Shown: positions 1 to 12,265 of the stretch, one piece after another | How the letters are laid out: each line of letters starts with the position of its first letter | Position numbering within the stretch: the stretch's first letter is position 1 | Source: Mucor racemosus | Taxonomy: Eukaryota > Mucoromycota > Mucoromycetes > Mucorales > Mucoraceae | DNA length: 64,000 bases | Reading direction: 5' to 3' | NCBI GenBank assembly: GCA_027405735.1 | Contig: JAPEHQ010000024.1 | Span: 620,001-684,000, forward strand | The notes under the pieces: model-generated | The model's database searches: none | What the model was told of the DNA's origin: nothing | Seen by the model: the letters and a program-made list of their open reading frames with translations, nothing else | Position numbers and translations under genes: made by a program

Positions 1-396
1 TTAGGTTTCCAAGAGAAATCATATCGTCGTCCAATGTTGATGACTCAAAAACAACAAAAGCCGAGTCGCTATGCTGCTGTAATGGGTAACAATATGATAT
101 TTAATGCCGATGAACAGAAATGGGTGTCTGCATTTGGTCCTCAACAAGAACATAATGAATTAGATGCCATTGAGGATCTTGTTGAAGATACTCCAGTACA
201 AAGGCGTATCATGATCAATAACAAACATTCAGGGACTGATGTGGAGTTTAAATTATCAGTGGAAACTAAGCGACAAATGATGTTTGATCAGGAAATGCAT
301 GAACGATTCATTCAACATTGGCCATTAATGGAGGAACCTCTTATTAATAGATCTGGCCATCGTGTGGGCGCTTCAAAATATTTTCTATTTAAATAA
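1..396 (+). CDS. 3' end of a gene; possible Byr4/Bfa1-like spindle-checkpoint GAP subunit
   Basis: The reading frame is open from the first base of the window to a TAA at 394-396, so this is the C-terminal part (131 codons) of a gene that starts outside the window. The segment RYAAVMGNNMIFNADEQKW followed by an acidic stretch, and then a charged helix (ETKRQMMFDQEMHERFIQHW), resembles the C-terminal region of fungal Byr4/Bfa1, where an N-M-x-F-D-x-x-x-x-x-W pattern precedes an acidic run. That family forms a two-component GAP for the Spg1/Tem1 GTPase at the spindle pole in the septation or mitotic-exit pathway. The assignment is from memory of that pattern only and is tentative. Another conserved fungal protein remains possible. 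No domain with catalytic residues is visible. Confidence 0.5.
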   Translation, partial: LGFQEKSYRRPMLMTQKQQKPSRYAAVMGNNMIFNADEQKWVSAFGPQQEHNELDAIEDLVEDTPVQRRIMINNKHSGTDVEFKLSVETKRQMMFDQEMHERFIQHWPLMEEPLINRSGHRVGASKYFLFK

Positions 397-588
397 AATT
401 CGAAAGATTTAAAAAAAAATATGGAGATATATACACACATTTCTAATGAACTTAAAAAGGAAATTGGTTTTTAACTTGAAGCCCGTTTTTGTAAAATAAT
501 GTATTTAAACTAACATTTCTCCTTGATTTTACGGAACTTTTTATTTTATTTTATTCTTCTTTTCTTTTATTATTTAATCAATTGAATT

Positions 589-2719
589 ATGATGACTGTA
601 GACTTATTAAATGAAGGAGCAAATATCCAGCCTAATGATCTTATCAACCAAATGGCTGAATTAGAGGTAAATTTTACATCTAAATGCAAGGTAAATTCTA
701 TGCGTTAACAGCAAAACCTTAGGGTGGCTTGCATGCTTTATTAGAAAAAGTGAAGGGCGATTCTCAAATGACCAAGGTAGAATATTATATGTAAATTGCT
801 GGATCAAAATATCTAAAACATGCATATTTTATGTCAGGACATTTCCACATTTTTAAAGAAAAGGGCATTTTTAGAAGAAAGTTACGGACGAGATATGGTC
901 AAAGTAGCGCAAGCAACAGCAGAGGCCTTTGACAAGGCACATCCAAAATCAGGGTATGTGACACAATGTAACAAATAAAGGTGGTTGTTTACTTAATATT
1001 TTGTTTTTTAGGACATTCGGTGATGTGTGGATTTCCATGTTGAAAGTGCATGAAAATATTGGAAATCAACGTATTAAATTTGCTGCTACTATTTCTGATT
1101 CAGCAGAAGATTTATTATCAGTTGGTAGAAGTATTGAAAAGGAGAGAAAAAAGGTTTGTTTAATTGTAAATATAGCCTGATCATATTTCGGAATGGCTGA
1201 TAAATGGATCAAAATAGATCAAAGATGCGGGTATGCATTACGAAAAATTGGTAACAGATGCTGATTTACAATTGGAGAAAAGTAAGCAAAAGTTTGAAAA
1301 TACCAATGAAGAATGGGGTCGTGCTGTATCACAAAGAAATCAAGAGCCAACGCAAACCACTAAAAAGAATTTGTTTCGATCTAGTCGAACTCCAGCTCAA
1401 GTAAGTGCAATATGATGCTTTGTAAACTTGAATATTAATGGACAATGATTACACAGCTTGATAGAACAGAAAATGATTGTAGAAACAAAATGGATGCTGC
1501 TGATGCTCAGTATAAAATTCAACAAAAAAAAACTATTCAAACGCATGCAGAATACTACGAATCACACTTGCCAAAAGTGCTCAAGGTGAGGTTTTCTTCA
1601 TGTACAATAAACATGCATGCACAGCTAATTCATTCAAATATAGGAATTAAAAGCAGTAGATGATGAATGCAATGTAGCTCTTCGATATCAATTAGCTAAT
1701 TATGCTTATACATTTGAACAAGCATTGACTGAAGATGGTTTAGCATTAGATAATGACCAAGGAACAGGACTAAGAGGGCTGATTAAGAAGATTAGAAATG
1801 ATGCAGATTGGGTGGAATTTGTTAGACTTTGTACTGAAAGAAGTGGTAGAATTCAAAAGAATGAACTTATTCAACAGGAAAATGTGGTAAAATGTCTTTT
1901 TTTTTCCTTGATTTTTGAGCGAATTTTATTACTAAACCGCCTTATATCAGTTGCCTTCCAATGCTAATTTTAATAATAATCGAGTTTTCGGTGTACCATT
2001 GGAGCAACAGGCTGAAATGTCCGAAGATATGATCCCTGATATCCTGAAACAATGTGCAACTGTTGTAGAGCAATATGCACTTAGCTCAGTAGGGATATAC
2101 AGGCTATCAGGAACAAGTAGCCGTATTCAAAAAATCAAATTTAAATTCGAAAATGGTGATCCTAATCCTATATCAGAGGAAGAACTGTCTGATATTAATA
2201 ATGTTACGAGTGTCTTAAAATTGTGGTTTAGAGAATTACCTGATCCATTATTCCCTTCGGCTTCCTATCATCAGTTCTTGGAAGCAGCTAGTAAGTCAAT
2301 TCATACAAAGCTATCTTTTCTTTATATTAATTTTTAAATATAGAATTGCCCGATGATAGAAATAGAGTAATTGGTTTACATACAGTAATCAATGACTTAT
2401 CAGATGCTCATTATGCTACATTGAAATATTTAATGTGTCATTTGCACAAGTAAGTATATATATATTATATATATATCATGTATTTCAATGTAAAGACTTT
2501 AACCTTCTATTTTAAAGGGTACAATCTTATCAACGCTTTAATAAAATGGGTGCTGCAAATCTAGCCACCATTTTTGGTCTGACATTAATGAGTAGTGAAG
2601 CTGGCTCACAAACTCAAATGATTGTTCATGATAATCAGCGTATTGCAGAATCTCAGCTGCAGGCGAAAGTCGTTCAAACTATATTAGAAAACTATTCTGA
2701 AATCTTTGAGGAAGAATAA
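589..2719 (+). CDS. F-BAR domain Rho GTPase-activating protein (Rgd1-like)
   Basis: Ten exons reconstruct a protein of about 530 aa: 589-666 (or 589-690), 723-776, 838-953, 1012-1153, 1218-1400, 1457-1585, 1644-1886, 1951-2290, 2344-2449 and 2518-2719. All junctions are GT-AG and keep frame. The N-terminal half is an F-BAR/FCH coiled coil (LLEKVKGDSQ, KKRAFLEESYGRDMVKVAQA, then long charged helices). The C-terminal half is a RhoGAP domain beginning FGVPLEQQ, with the arginine-finger motif GIYRLSG, the conserved VLKLWFRELPDPL and a late MGAANLATIFG motif. F-BAR plus RhoGAP with no SH3, LIM or PH domain is the Rgd1/Rga8 architecture, which binds PI lipids and stimulates GTP hydrolysis by Rho-family GTPases (Rho3/Rho4 in yeast) at growth sites. 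The first intron is ambiguous: a donor at 667 gives 56 nt and a donor at 691 gives only 32 nt, so 667 is preferred. Start ATG 589 is followed at once by a second ATG. Confidence 0.93.
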
Positions 2720-3309
2720 AAAGATGGATTCCCTGCTCAAATTATACCTCTTAATAAATTATCTACAGATCGAGATTTATACCTACTTTTCAGAGTGAAA
2801 TAAAATGGAATTAGATTATATAACAATGCGAAAATGTGTTACGGTTGTGCGATTTTCTCATCATTTGTATATCTTTAAATACTGAAAGTCTGAACATTTC
2901 ATTTATCTTGGTAGCGTTTCTTTACTCTAGTCTCTGCTAGATTATTAGTAGAACACAGTTGGCGTTAAAGATTGTGTATAAGAAGAATGATTATTTAACA
3001 ATTTTATTAGTTTTCATTGCCATATATGATTCTTCTTAGTTAATTGAAGAATGGTCAGGAATGTGCGGGATATACGAGGTACTATATTTGGTTGTATGAA
3101 GTATGCGCCCCTCAAATATGCTATGTTATTAATGTAAATAAACACTGATCTAACGGATCAAATTGTAATATATAATTTGTATATAAAAAGGACAAATTAT
3201 TGATATTAAATAAATATTCACTTCAGTTTTTGTGTGTGATTTAATTTAACCAGTTCCTTTATTAAATTATACATTTTTTCTTGCAACAATATTTATCTTA
3301 AATCTTGTG

Positions 3310-3404
3310 CATTTCACACATTAAAACTAAAGTATCTTATTATAAGATTGAAACATCTTCTTTTGTTTTCATATCCTATAATTTTATGACTAATCTAAAA
3401 TGAG

Positions 3405-3445
<41 letters not shown>

Positions 3446-3590
3446 CCAATCACGTCTACACGACACATACTAGTTCCACATTTCTCAATATATGCAGTAT
3501 AAACTTAGCTTTATAACATTAATAAACAGCAATGTAAAACTTATCATATCAAACTGTGTCATAATCGTAACCAAGGCAATCAACTTGTTA
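3310..3590 (+). repeat. Decayed LTR fragment, family A
   Basis: Similar to the internal and 3' part of the intact family-A LTRs at 45729-46076 and 61002-61350. Shared blocks include ACTAAAG, TTATTATAAGAT, GAGTCTATTTATATATA and ACTAGTTCCACA, and AGCAATGTA followed by CATATCAAACTGTG. The first part of the LTR and its terminal CA are missing, and the TATA region has expanded into a (TA)n microsatellite. It is probably an older insertion than the three intact copies. Confidence 0.7.
3409..3443. repeat. (TA)n microsatellite
   Basis: About 17 uninterrupted TA units. They lie inside the decayed family-A LTR at the position where intact copies have a short TATATATATACATATAT stretch, so this looks like a local expansion of that tract. 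Confidence 0.9.
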
Positions 3591-3839
3591 TTCAAAATTA
3601 TCGAATGCATACTGCCTCATGGAACCTGACATTTGGAGTATGTATTCAGCAAATACAATACTGAATAACTGTAAAATCAGGGCTTACTTGGGTTCATATT
3701 CCTGGGGAAAATAATTTCACTGGCATCATGAAAAATGTGCAGCAAAATATCAACTGATGTCTTTCCTCAACGCAACGCACTATAGCTCATGGAGGCTAAA
3801 ACCTGTCGAGTGCTTTTGATAGCAATCTATAGCAAACTG

Positions 3840-5230
3840 AATATGGAATTTGAACTTAATATATATATATAGAGAGGTCGTATTTTTGATTGTCTCGCAA
3901 TAACGGTGCGCATCAAACTTCAGACGCAATTTGGCGATGATTTTTTCAACATGTGGTAAATTGTCAAAAATGATATTTTGACACGAAACCAGAGTACAAT
4001 GTCGAGAAAATTATTTCACACATTTTGATATATAATTCTAAATGCCAAGTCTAGTTTCAACAATTTCAGAGGCCAAAATAAGCTGAAAAACGTGAATATT
4101 TGTACTGGTGATTAATTTTAGCAGAAACTTGTTTTCAAAAACAGTATCCGTCCATTCAACATTGTCCCGGCTACAAAATTTATTAAATAAAGCAAGATGG
4201 TTACTATAGTGATTGTTTCATAAATTTGAATGATGCAGAAATGGCCAGCTTAAAATTGAGAAAGCGCATTTGAAATCAAAATAAATCGAGAAAATACTAA
4301 GGTATTGCAATGATGGGTATTAAGTAAAGTCTAGATTATTTTTCATTCTCTACCAGGATATTTAGTTTTTAGATCGCTGTGAAGACTTTTTTATTTTTTT
4401 ATAAATTTTGCGAGAGCTCTTTTTGTGATATAGAAATCCATGAAGGGACAACTGATATGCAAAACTAAAACCATAGGATAGTACTCATTAGCGTCTATCC
4501 AACGAATTTTACCTTGTCAAAAAATATTGATTTTTGGTCGAGAAAATTGAGATTGAATGATTGATTTTTGGTTATACAAAAAAGGATTCATTTTGGACGA
4601 GGATATACAAGGATAAATTTTCGGTTTTACAAAAAAAAATTCAAAAAAATTAATATCTCCACGAAAAATAGGGCTACAGCTACGTGTAAATACTCATTCT
4701 GTAGATAATTTTGTTGCGCATAATGTAAAAATAAAATATTTTAGGGTTACATTTGAATGAAGAGTACTTTTTGATCAAAAATCGTCAAAACTTGATATTA
4801 AATTTGCTAGCGATTTTATGAAAAAAACATTTTCAAAACCTACATAGATCGATTTAAAATTAAAAACTGAACCCAAGATATTTAATACGCTAGTTCAACT
4901 TACTATGCATTTTTGTGAGTAATTAAACATGCAAGGTTTTTTTTGGATTTTTTTGGATTTTTTTTCCATTTGAACACTTTTTTGAATTGAAGCTCAGTCA
5001 CCTGTGCATATCTGATTATACAATTTTATATGGTGATATTCAAAATCGGAGCGTGCCCCCATTTCAATAGATAATCAGGAAATAAAAAATGTAAGATATA
5101 CTTGAGATGCTACAGAATATTGACAAAAAAGTTATTTCTATTCACCTTGATTTTTCAGCGAGTATAAAGGCTTCAAAAGTAAAATACTTGTTTTCCCTCC
5201 GCTTAAAATCTCAATCGAAGATGTGTGAAT
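3840..5230 (+). repeat. Dispersed repeat R1, copy a
   Basis: About 1.2 kb of this segment (from about 4017 to 5225) aligns closely and in the same orientation with 61675-62895, and its first part also with 63300-63665. Recognisable blocks are TTTTGATATATAATTCTAA at 4022, AACATTGTCCCGGCTACAAA near 4159, GATAATTTTGTTGCGCATAA near 4696 and AAAATCGGAGCGTGCC at about 5042. No transposase or reverse transcriptase frame is visible. It may be a non-autonomous element. Termini and target duplications were not identified. Confidence 0.8.
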
Positions 5231-5943
5231 GTTTGTGTATACATAATGTTCTCATTGCATTTCCTTCCTGTTAAGCTAGGAATTTCTTTTTTATTTCTTT
5301 ATAATTTTTCTTGCAAACATTCATATGGGTATAGCTGTTGTGTGATGTAATGCATGGTAGTTTGTTTATGCGTTCTTTTCCGTTTGAACTAGATGCTGTC
5401 TTTTTTTTTCAAATGAATAGCATTGTGTTTATTATTTATAGAAATGAATCCAAATGCGCAGTATATTTGCTTTATTTTTTTCACAGAAACTATTTTGAGT
5501 GTATTTATTATGCAAACAAACAGCATCTTCGGAAGCGCGGGTAACAAACATACTTGATCTGTTTTAAATCAGTAAAAATGTTTATTTGTATTTCTCCAAA
5601 TAAACACTTGCATGTTCACACATCATGTCATTAGTCTCCCCTAATCATGCCGTTATCTAGCGCTTTATATTATATACCAATGCAATTCTCCTTCGCTTTT
5701 TCCTTTTCTTCAGTTTCCCATATTTTCACTTATCTTTCACCTGTCACTCACCTCCAAAGGTAGCTTCCAACTTTCATGTTAAATATGAATGAGGTAAAAG
5801 TTATTTAGTGTTTAGCGTATACATATGTTCTATTAAACTAAAGACCTATATCATTGTATTATGCAGTTTTGAAGCAAGAAATGGCATTCTTTTTGATCAT
5901 TAACTTTGATTTAAGGTCAAATACAGGCACATAATAACGTTTC

Positions 5944-6243
5944 TTGATTATATATTCGTACCAAACTTGTCTAACTTATAAGAGATCTATAAATGTTTAT
6001 ACAAAATCTGTTGAGCGTTTGCTGTCTCTTGCAGCTAAGAGCGAATGCTTTTCAATCTTTGATGTTAACGATGAACACTTTGTAGATTCTATGTCTTTAC
6101 CCATACAAACTGATGCTGGAAGAGAAAGAGCCTTATCTGACAATATAATTCTGGATGAAAAATACCACATCGATGCTTCTTGTCTTTGCAAAATGAAAAC
6201 CCCCATTGACTCTTTCTTGAACCTGGTCTCATATACAAGTTAG
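5944..6243 (+). CDS. Orphan reading frame, possible decayed gene exon
   Basis: A 99-codon open frame ending TAG at 6241-6243. From about residue 14 its composition is protein-like (KSVERLLSLAAKSECFSIF, then acidic and charged residues), unlike the K/N/F/I-rich frames around it. I do not recognise a family. Upstream, 5690-5790 is pyrimidine-rich with an ATG at 5785 followed soon by a GTAAAA donor-like site, so a small intron-containing gene is conceivable, but I could not join a clean exon to this frame. It could equally be a relic of a duplicated gene. Low confidence. Confidence 0.25.
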   Translation: MIIYSYQTCLTYKRSINVYTKSVERLLSLAAKSECFSIFDVNDEHFVDSMSLPIQTDAGRERALSDNIILDEKYHIDASCLCKMKTPIDSFLNLVSYTS

Positions 6244-7850
6244 CGCCGAATCTGTTTTATGAGGATTTTTGACAGCCAGAAATAGTTTTATTGAGGTCCA
6301 AATGTCGTATTTCATTTATAGAAGGTATTGCTTAACAGGGCTATATTTCTGTTGTGAAAAATTATCAACTGAAATCAATAAAATGTCATGCATACAATTC
6401 ATATTTGTGATTCAAGACAAATCGTAATAGCTTATTTTGTTAGCGTATCATTCAATTAAGGCTGATCAAGTAATTGATTACGGTGAAATTTAATTTATAT
6501 GAGCAAAAATAGATCTTCCTGACATCTGTTATTTATACAAGTGTGCATATTTAGTACAGTAAACATGTAAAGCTTTATCAATTCATAATCTAAACCAACA
6601 GAATTGAAATCATTTATTTGTTTTGCTGTTTAAGAATATTCTCATGGAATTTTGTTATCGTTTGCAGCTAAACACATTTGGTTCTTAACGTTTTATACCA
6701 TATCAGCATAGTAATCTATGTATATATGATATACAAGTTTGGTTGTTTTGAAAAAAAAGTAGATTTGTAGTTTATGTAATACCATTAAATAACGGTAGCT
6801 TTTCTTCAAGAATAGCACCCTCTGAAACATGTAAATACTCTTTAAAAGTAGATGATGATCAACTATCTCTTTCGATTTGTGGTAAAATGAGCTGAGAAAA
6901 ATAGGTCTTTATACTTTTATTGCAATGATTGTCTTTAATCAAATATTACATTAATAGTAAAATGCCCTTTAAAAAGAGCGCCAAAGTATCATTATTTGTG
7001 TAGGATACACCTAATTTTTTGCCTAATGACGTTGGGCGGACGAATGGTTTACTCTCATAGGAAGACCACCAGAGATACTATCTTGGATTAGAGTAACAAA
7101 ACCATGAATGATTTCTCAGCTAAAGGGCATAATTACCTATAAACCTCATAAATCTCATAGAACAAAGTAAAAATAAGTAAAAAAGAAAAAAGAAATCAGC
7201 ATAAGAAAAAGGGGAAAGCAGTGGCAATCTCATACCAAAATCCCCCTCAGTAAACTTCAGTCATGGATGCTCTATTCACGTGTGTATGGATGCAATATAC
7301 ATTGGTCCCTGATAATGTATATTAACAGTTTTAGCATGGCTTGTATTGAAAACAAATGCATGTATTTTTGTAGGGCCCTATGAAGTGCTGATAATTAAAT
7401 CTATAATTCGCTTTAGAACTTGATATAGTAAATTTTTTCAATGATTGAGGGATATCCGTGATGATTAGCTTATCACAATCACTAAAAAGTGCTTTATCTC
7501 ATTTCTATTCAAAGCGCCGATTTTTGTAGAGAAGCACAGTTTCGAAATGTCATGTTCAAGCTAAAAGGACCACATTTTATGTTAAAAAATAGATGAATGT
7601 GGTTTATATGTCAGGATTTATTACTAATTACTTTTCTTTTAGATTAAAAATGTTACAGCATGAAAAAAGTTTCAAAAAGCCAAGAAAACGATAAAATGAT
7701 AAATGTCTAATAATAAGATTTGCATTACAAATGTCTATATTCTTTTTTTTTTTAAAAAAAAAAAAAAGCATGATTTTAGATAATTTTCCCAATGATATTT
7801 ACTAATGTTATATATGAAATAAAATCTTACAAACACAACATGTTAACAAT

Positions 7851-10800
7851 TTAGAAGCCTGAGCGATTTTCCGAGTTGCCTCTACCTCTACCTCTACCAC
7901 CACGGCCTCGACCACCTCTAAATCCTCTATTACCACCACGTCCACCACGAGGAGAGTCATTACCATTATCGTTATTATAGTTTCTATTGCTGTTATTATT
8001 GCTGTTGTTGTTGTTGCTATAATTATTACGAGTAGATGTTGATGTGCTTTCTCTAGAAGTGTTTTGATGAGAAGGGTTACTGATATTGATCAAAGTAGAA
8101 TAAGGTAAGGTTGTGCCTCTGAATTCAGAACATCTATAAAATAATATAAATAACAAAACAACACCCCAAATGTACGTTAATTACCTTCCACCAAGAGTAG
8201 AGCCACTCATAAATGTAGTATCAAAGATAACGTCAATCGCCTTTTCTTGAACACCAACAACAGTACCCTTATTACCAATAGGGACTGAACCAGAGTCGCA
8301 TACATAAATAACTCTATCACCCAAAGAAAAGGTTTGGTAATTAAGACGTACTTCAGCATCAGCAGGTCTTAACAAAACCTTGCGAGGAACACCACGAATA
8401 ACAACCTTTTTGAAATCAAGGTTTTCGTATTTTTCATGGAATTTAACAGCTGCTTTTTCAATGTCATGACAATAATCGTCTTCCAATTCTTCGGTATCAA
8501 AACTAGCTCTAGTCAAAGCATCAAGTTTTTTACTCTTGATCCAGTCCTTCATTTTATGAAGAGCCTTTGAACCCTCCGTGGTCCAACCAAAGTCAGATAC
8601 ATTCAACATACCACCACCCTTTTGATTTTTGAGTAATTGAACAAATTCAGGGAATTTCTCGCAGTATTCACGAATGAGAGCGACAGCAGCATTGGAGTAT
8701 TCCCAATAACCATTGGGGTTCTTGCGAGTAAAACCAAGCACTTTTTCACCTCTACTTTCAAACTTCAAATTCAAACCAACATTGACACGTTGTCCTGATT
8801 TCTCATTAACAGTTAAGGAAGATGTAAGTTTGGAAAGAGCCAAAGAAGAAATACCCAATTCACGAGCAACATCATGACCAGATTCATAACGAATGTCATT
8901 TTCTTGTTTACGAGCAATCTTGTGGCCAAATTCGGGATCACTTTGATATTGTTCTTGAACAGGCACTGTCATTTCAATATCGACATTTCCATTACTATGA
9001 CCAACAACAGTAGCTTGGGCGCCTAAAAATTTACTACCCAAAAAGAAAACATTTGATTTCAAAGGGAAACTCTCTTGAATTGGAGGAGCAGGCTTTTCGA
9101 TGAAACGAGGATCAGGATTGGCTACCTTGATAACAACCATTTGAATAGGAACAAGATCTTCCATACTGGGGTTAACAAATTCCTTGACAAGAGCACCATC
9201 CTCAGTTTGATGCATACCATTCAAGACACAGACATGGAAACCGACTTCAATATCACCAACCATTAAAGCAAAACGTTTACTAGGCATATATTCAGCACGA
9301 CCCATACGACTTGACCAAGATTCCTTTTCTTTATCATCCCAAAAGTGTTCCAAAATTTGTTTCTTACCGTTGTTAAAGTTGACATAATACTTCTTTTCTT
9401 CGTTGGATACACCAATAACCACAGCTTCTTGTAAATAAGGGTAATGCACGTAAATACTTCTATAGAGGAACAATTTGGCTATTTCTTCAATATCAGCATG
9501 TTGGTATTTATTCTTGATGGAAATAACCACAGATTCATTACGACTATCTTGTTGGAATACATGAACACCATGATGTTTGATCTCAAATGTATAAGGAATG
9601 GTTTGGAGAGAGGGGAAACCAGCCAAAGCGTTTTTACCAACCTTTGCTCCAGGGAGAAGGCCCTTTCTCAATTTTAAATTGTCATTAATGAGATTAGGTA
9701 AAGAGTAGATTTCTTCACGAACAAGACAATTGTGGATATCAGGGAATACTCCAGGTAAAGGACTAGGATAAACAGGCAAATCATCGGAATCAAGCTTGGA
9801 GAGTTTTTCATCAAAAGAGAATTTGTAACTAGTACCAAGACGAGTCATTGCGGCTTCTTCTTTAGTAAGACGTTGTTCACGATTACTCATGGCGTCCAAA
9901 AGACGTTTCTCATCAATGAATGGGATCTTGACAATAGCTTCCCAATCTTGCTTCTTGCCATTCATATCAAGATCGAAATCACGAGGATAAAAATCAATAA
10001 TAGGAGATGCCATATCAGTCATCAAATCTTGGTAAGCAGCAGGTAAAAGCTTTCTACTCAAACTAGGTAAAACGCCCATCAATTGCTCAAAAGGTTTGAA
10101 TGGTTGACCAAGAGTGAAATCATGATCTTGGAAGCGAGCAATGTTCTTGAGGTCAGAAATCTTGGGGGCATAATGATAGGGATAGAACCAACCCCAAGAT
10201 GCAACACCTTCGTAATAGTATTTAAGAACCCATTGAATACCAATAATATAAGATCCTACAAGATCATCCATTTGTTTATCATCGTTAATGTCGATATTCA
10301 TCTTGTCCATGTAATAATCTGTCTTCCATTGCTTTAGTCCAGCTTCGAATTTCTCTTTCTCTTCACGTTCAATGTCTTCTTTGGACATATTTTCTGGAAT
10401 GATTTCAGCATTTTCATACTTTTTCAATACACGATCTCTAGCAGCAATTGCTTCCTCGTCAATTTCTGATTCTTCAGATTCATCTTCTATTTGATCGTCG
10501 TCAGAGTCAAAAGATAGCTCGACATAAGTTGATTTGTCTTGTTGATCAAAATCGATATGACAAGACATATTTAAATCATTGGCGAGTTTATCAACGAATT
10601 TCTTATCACGAGCCTTGAATGGAACATTGAAATGGAATGTTTGACCTTTGCCAGGTTTATCGCCAAGTAAGTAATTGCTAATTTCACGGAAAATGAGCTC
10701 TTGCTTGTCGGTAATCACTAATTTGCCATCTCTGGCCTTCTTCTTTTCTAATTGATGTAATAGTTGTCGTTCGTTTTGACCATTTTCACGCTTGCCAGCA

Positions 10801-12056
10801 AGATACAACGAATCAATAGCTTCAATTTCGAATGCTTCCTTTTCAACGACATCAGAAATGCCATTTAAAATCTTTTGGAGTCTACTCATATCGACTCTTC
10901 CACCATCTTGAATATAACCTTCACAAGTAGGTAATACTTGTTTATAAATCTTGAACATGAGACCTAATGCGCCTTCATTAATATGAAGATTTGGCAAATT
11001 TGGTAAGAAATCATTGCCGACAAATAAAGCCAACAAGATGAAATCATCTAATACGCGTTCAAAATCATATGGAAATGATAGTTTATCGCTAACAGAATTG
11101 AATTCCATATCCAAATATTCTCTCATTAATGATAGATGCATTAAATAAAAGTTTTGAGAATCCAAACTATAAAAATCGTTATTAGGAACATTCTATTGAA
11201 TTATTTCCAATAAACTTACGTTTTGCTTCTCTTTTGATTTTGTTTTCCAAATGTAACTTCTTCACGCAATAATGCGAAATGAGGATCATGGCTCAGCAAA
11301 CCCAACATGACTAGATCAGCATCAAGACCATAAAGACAATGTCTTACATTAGGATCGTAATCGGGTTGTGCTTTAGCAAGACGAATGTATTCCATAATCT
11401 TGTGTTCGCCTTCACCAGGTACCTCAGGACCAGATAAAACAATCTCTACATTTCTCCAATTGGCATCCTCTGATACTTTTTTAGAGATAAAATAGCGTAA
11501 TTCTGCTGTTAATTTCTTCATAAAATCGGTACCAGGAGTGATACAATTAGAATCAAACGCATCTTCTTCTGGTAATTCTTCTCCTTTTGAAATAGCTTTT
11601 TGTTTTGTTTCTTCGGCATCTCTGGCTGTACGGAAACGACGAGAACGTTGTTGATTCATTTTAGCCCTAGGAGCAACACCATCAATAGCCAAAAAGAAGA
11701 ATTTTTTTGGTTTGATTTTAGAAAATAAATGATCAATGTAGTTGAATACGCCAATCCAAATCTGCTCTTCCGTGATACGGAAATGGGCACTTTCATTATT
11801 ATTATGCGAACAATTATGAATAATACCATTCATATCCAAATATAAATTATCTTGAGAAAACTGTCAATTTAACACGTATATTTCCATGAATCAAAAAAAA
11901 AAAAAAATACCAACCAAATTCTGGAATAGCATTATCAGTAATAAGCTGTGAACACATGGGGTAACGTTCACTAAAATACCGTGTTAAAATACTGTAAGCA
12001 AATGTGTTGATTGGACACGTTTACCTTATCCATCTAAAAAACTTGGGAATACCCAT
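7851..12056 (-). CDS. XRN1: 5'-3' exoribonuclease 1 (Xrn1)
   Basis: Five exons on the minus strand: 12056-12025, 11970-11915, 11850-11220, 11166-8185 and 8133-7851. They join in frame to 1327 aa. The start is unambiguous because the protein begins MGIPKFFRWISERYPMC, the invariant Xrn1/Rat1 N-terminus, followed by YLDMNGIIHNCSH. Active-site motifs are present: GPEVPGEGEHKIMEYIR with the metal-binding glutamates, YGLDADLVMLGL with aspartates, and FVGNDFLPNLP. These acidic residues hold the Mg ions that degrade 5'-monophosphate RNA after decapping in the cytoplasm. The central part carries the beta-barrel/KOW/SH3-like domains found in Xrn1 (for example GNKGTVVGVQEKAIDVIF near the end of exon 4). 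The last exon is low complexity: an Asn/Ser-rich stretch, then an RGG box (about 7862-7950), then the stop. The C-terminal tail looks shorter than in budding yeast (about 1528 aa). The next gene upstream on the same strand ends 209 bp before the start codon. Confidence 0.97.
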
Positions 12057-12265
12057 AATGAGCTGTTAATATTATTTGTTTATAGAAAAAGAATAAAAGA
12101 ATGAAAGAAAATCTTTTTTAATTTTTTATTTAAATACTAGTGCTTTAATCATCAAATGTGTTCGTAACTACGACGCTTAATTACGACGCAGATGATGCGC
12201 CCACACATTGAAGGTGCTTTCCTAAGTTTGATGTGACTAGTAGTAAGCATGCAATGTTATTGACT

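Larger units (their letters stand above)
2720..7850. other. Gene-poor interval with repeat remnants
   Basis: This 5.1 kb interval separates the RhoGAP gene from the 3' end of XRN1. It contains a (TA)n tract, a decayed family-A LTR, repeat R1a and an orphan reading frame, each listed separately. In 2720-3300, 5230-5940 and 6250-7850 I see no convincing gene. 7741-7766 is a T-run followed by an A-run. Reading frames elsewhere are short and AT-driven. Confidence 0.6.

Noticed and set aside
691..722. 32-nt intron in the RhoGAP gene
   Set aside because: Too short for the lariat geometry implied by the TTAAC branch-like site. The in-frame alternative donor at 667 gives a normal 56-nt intron.
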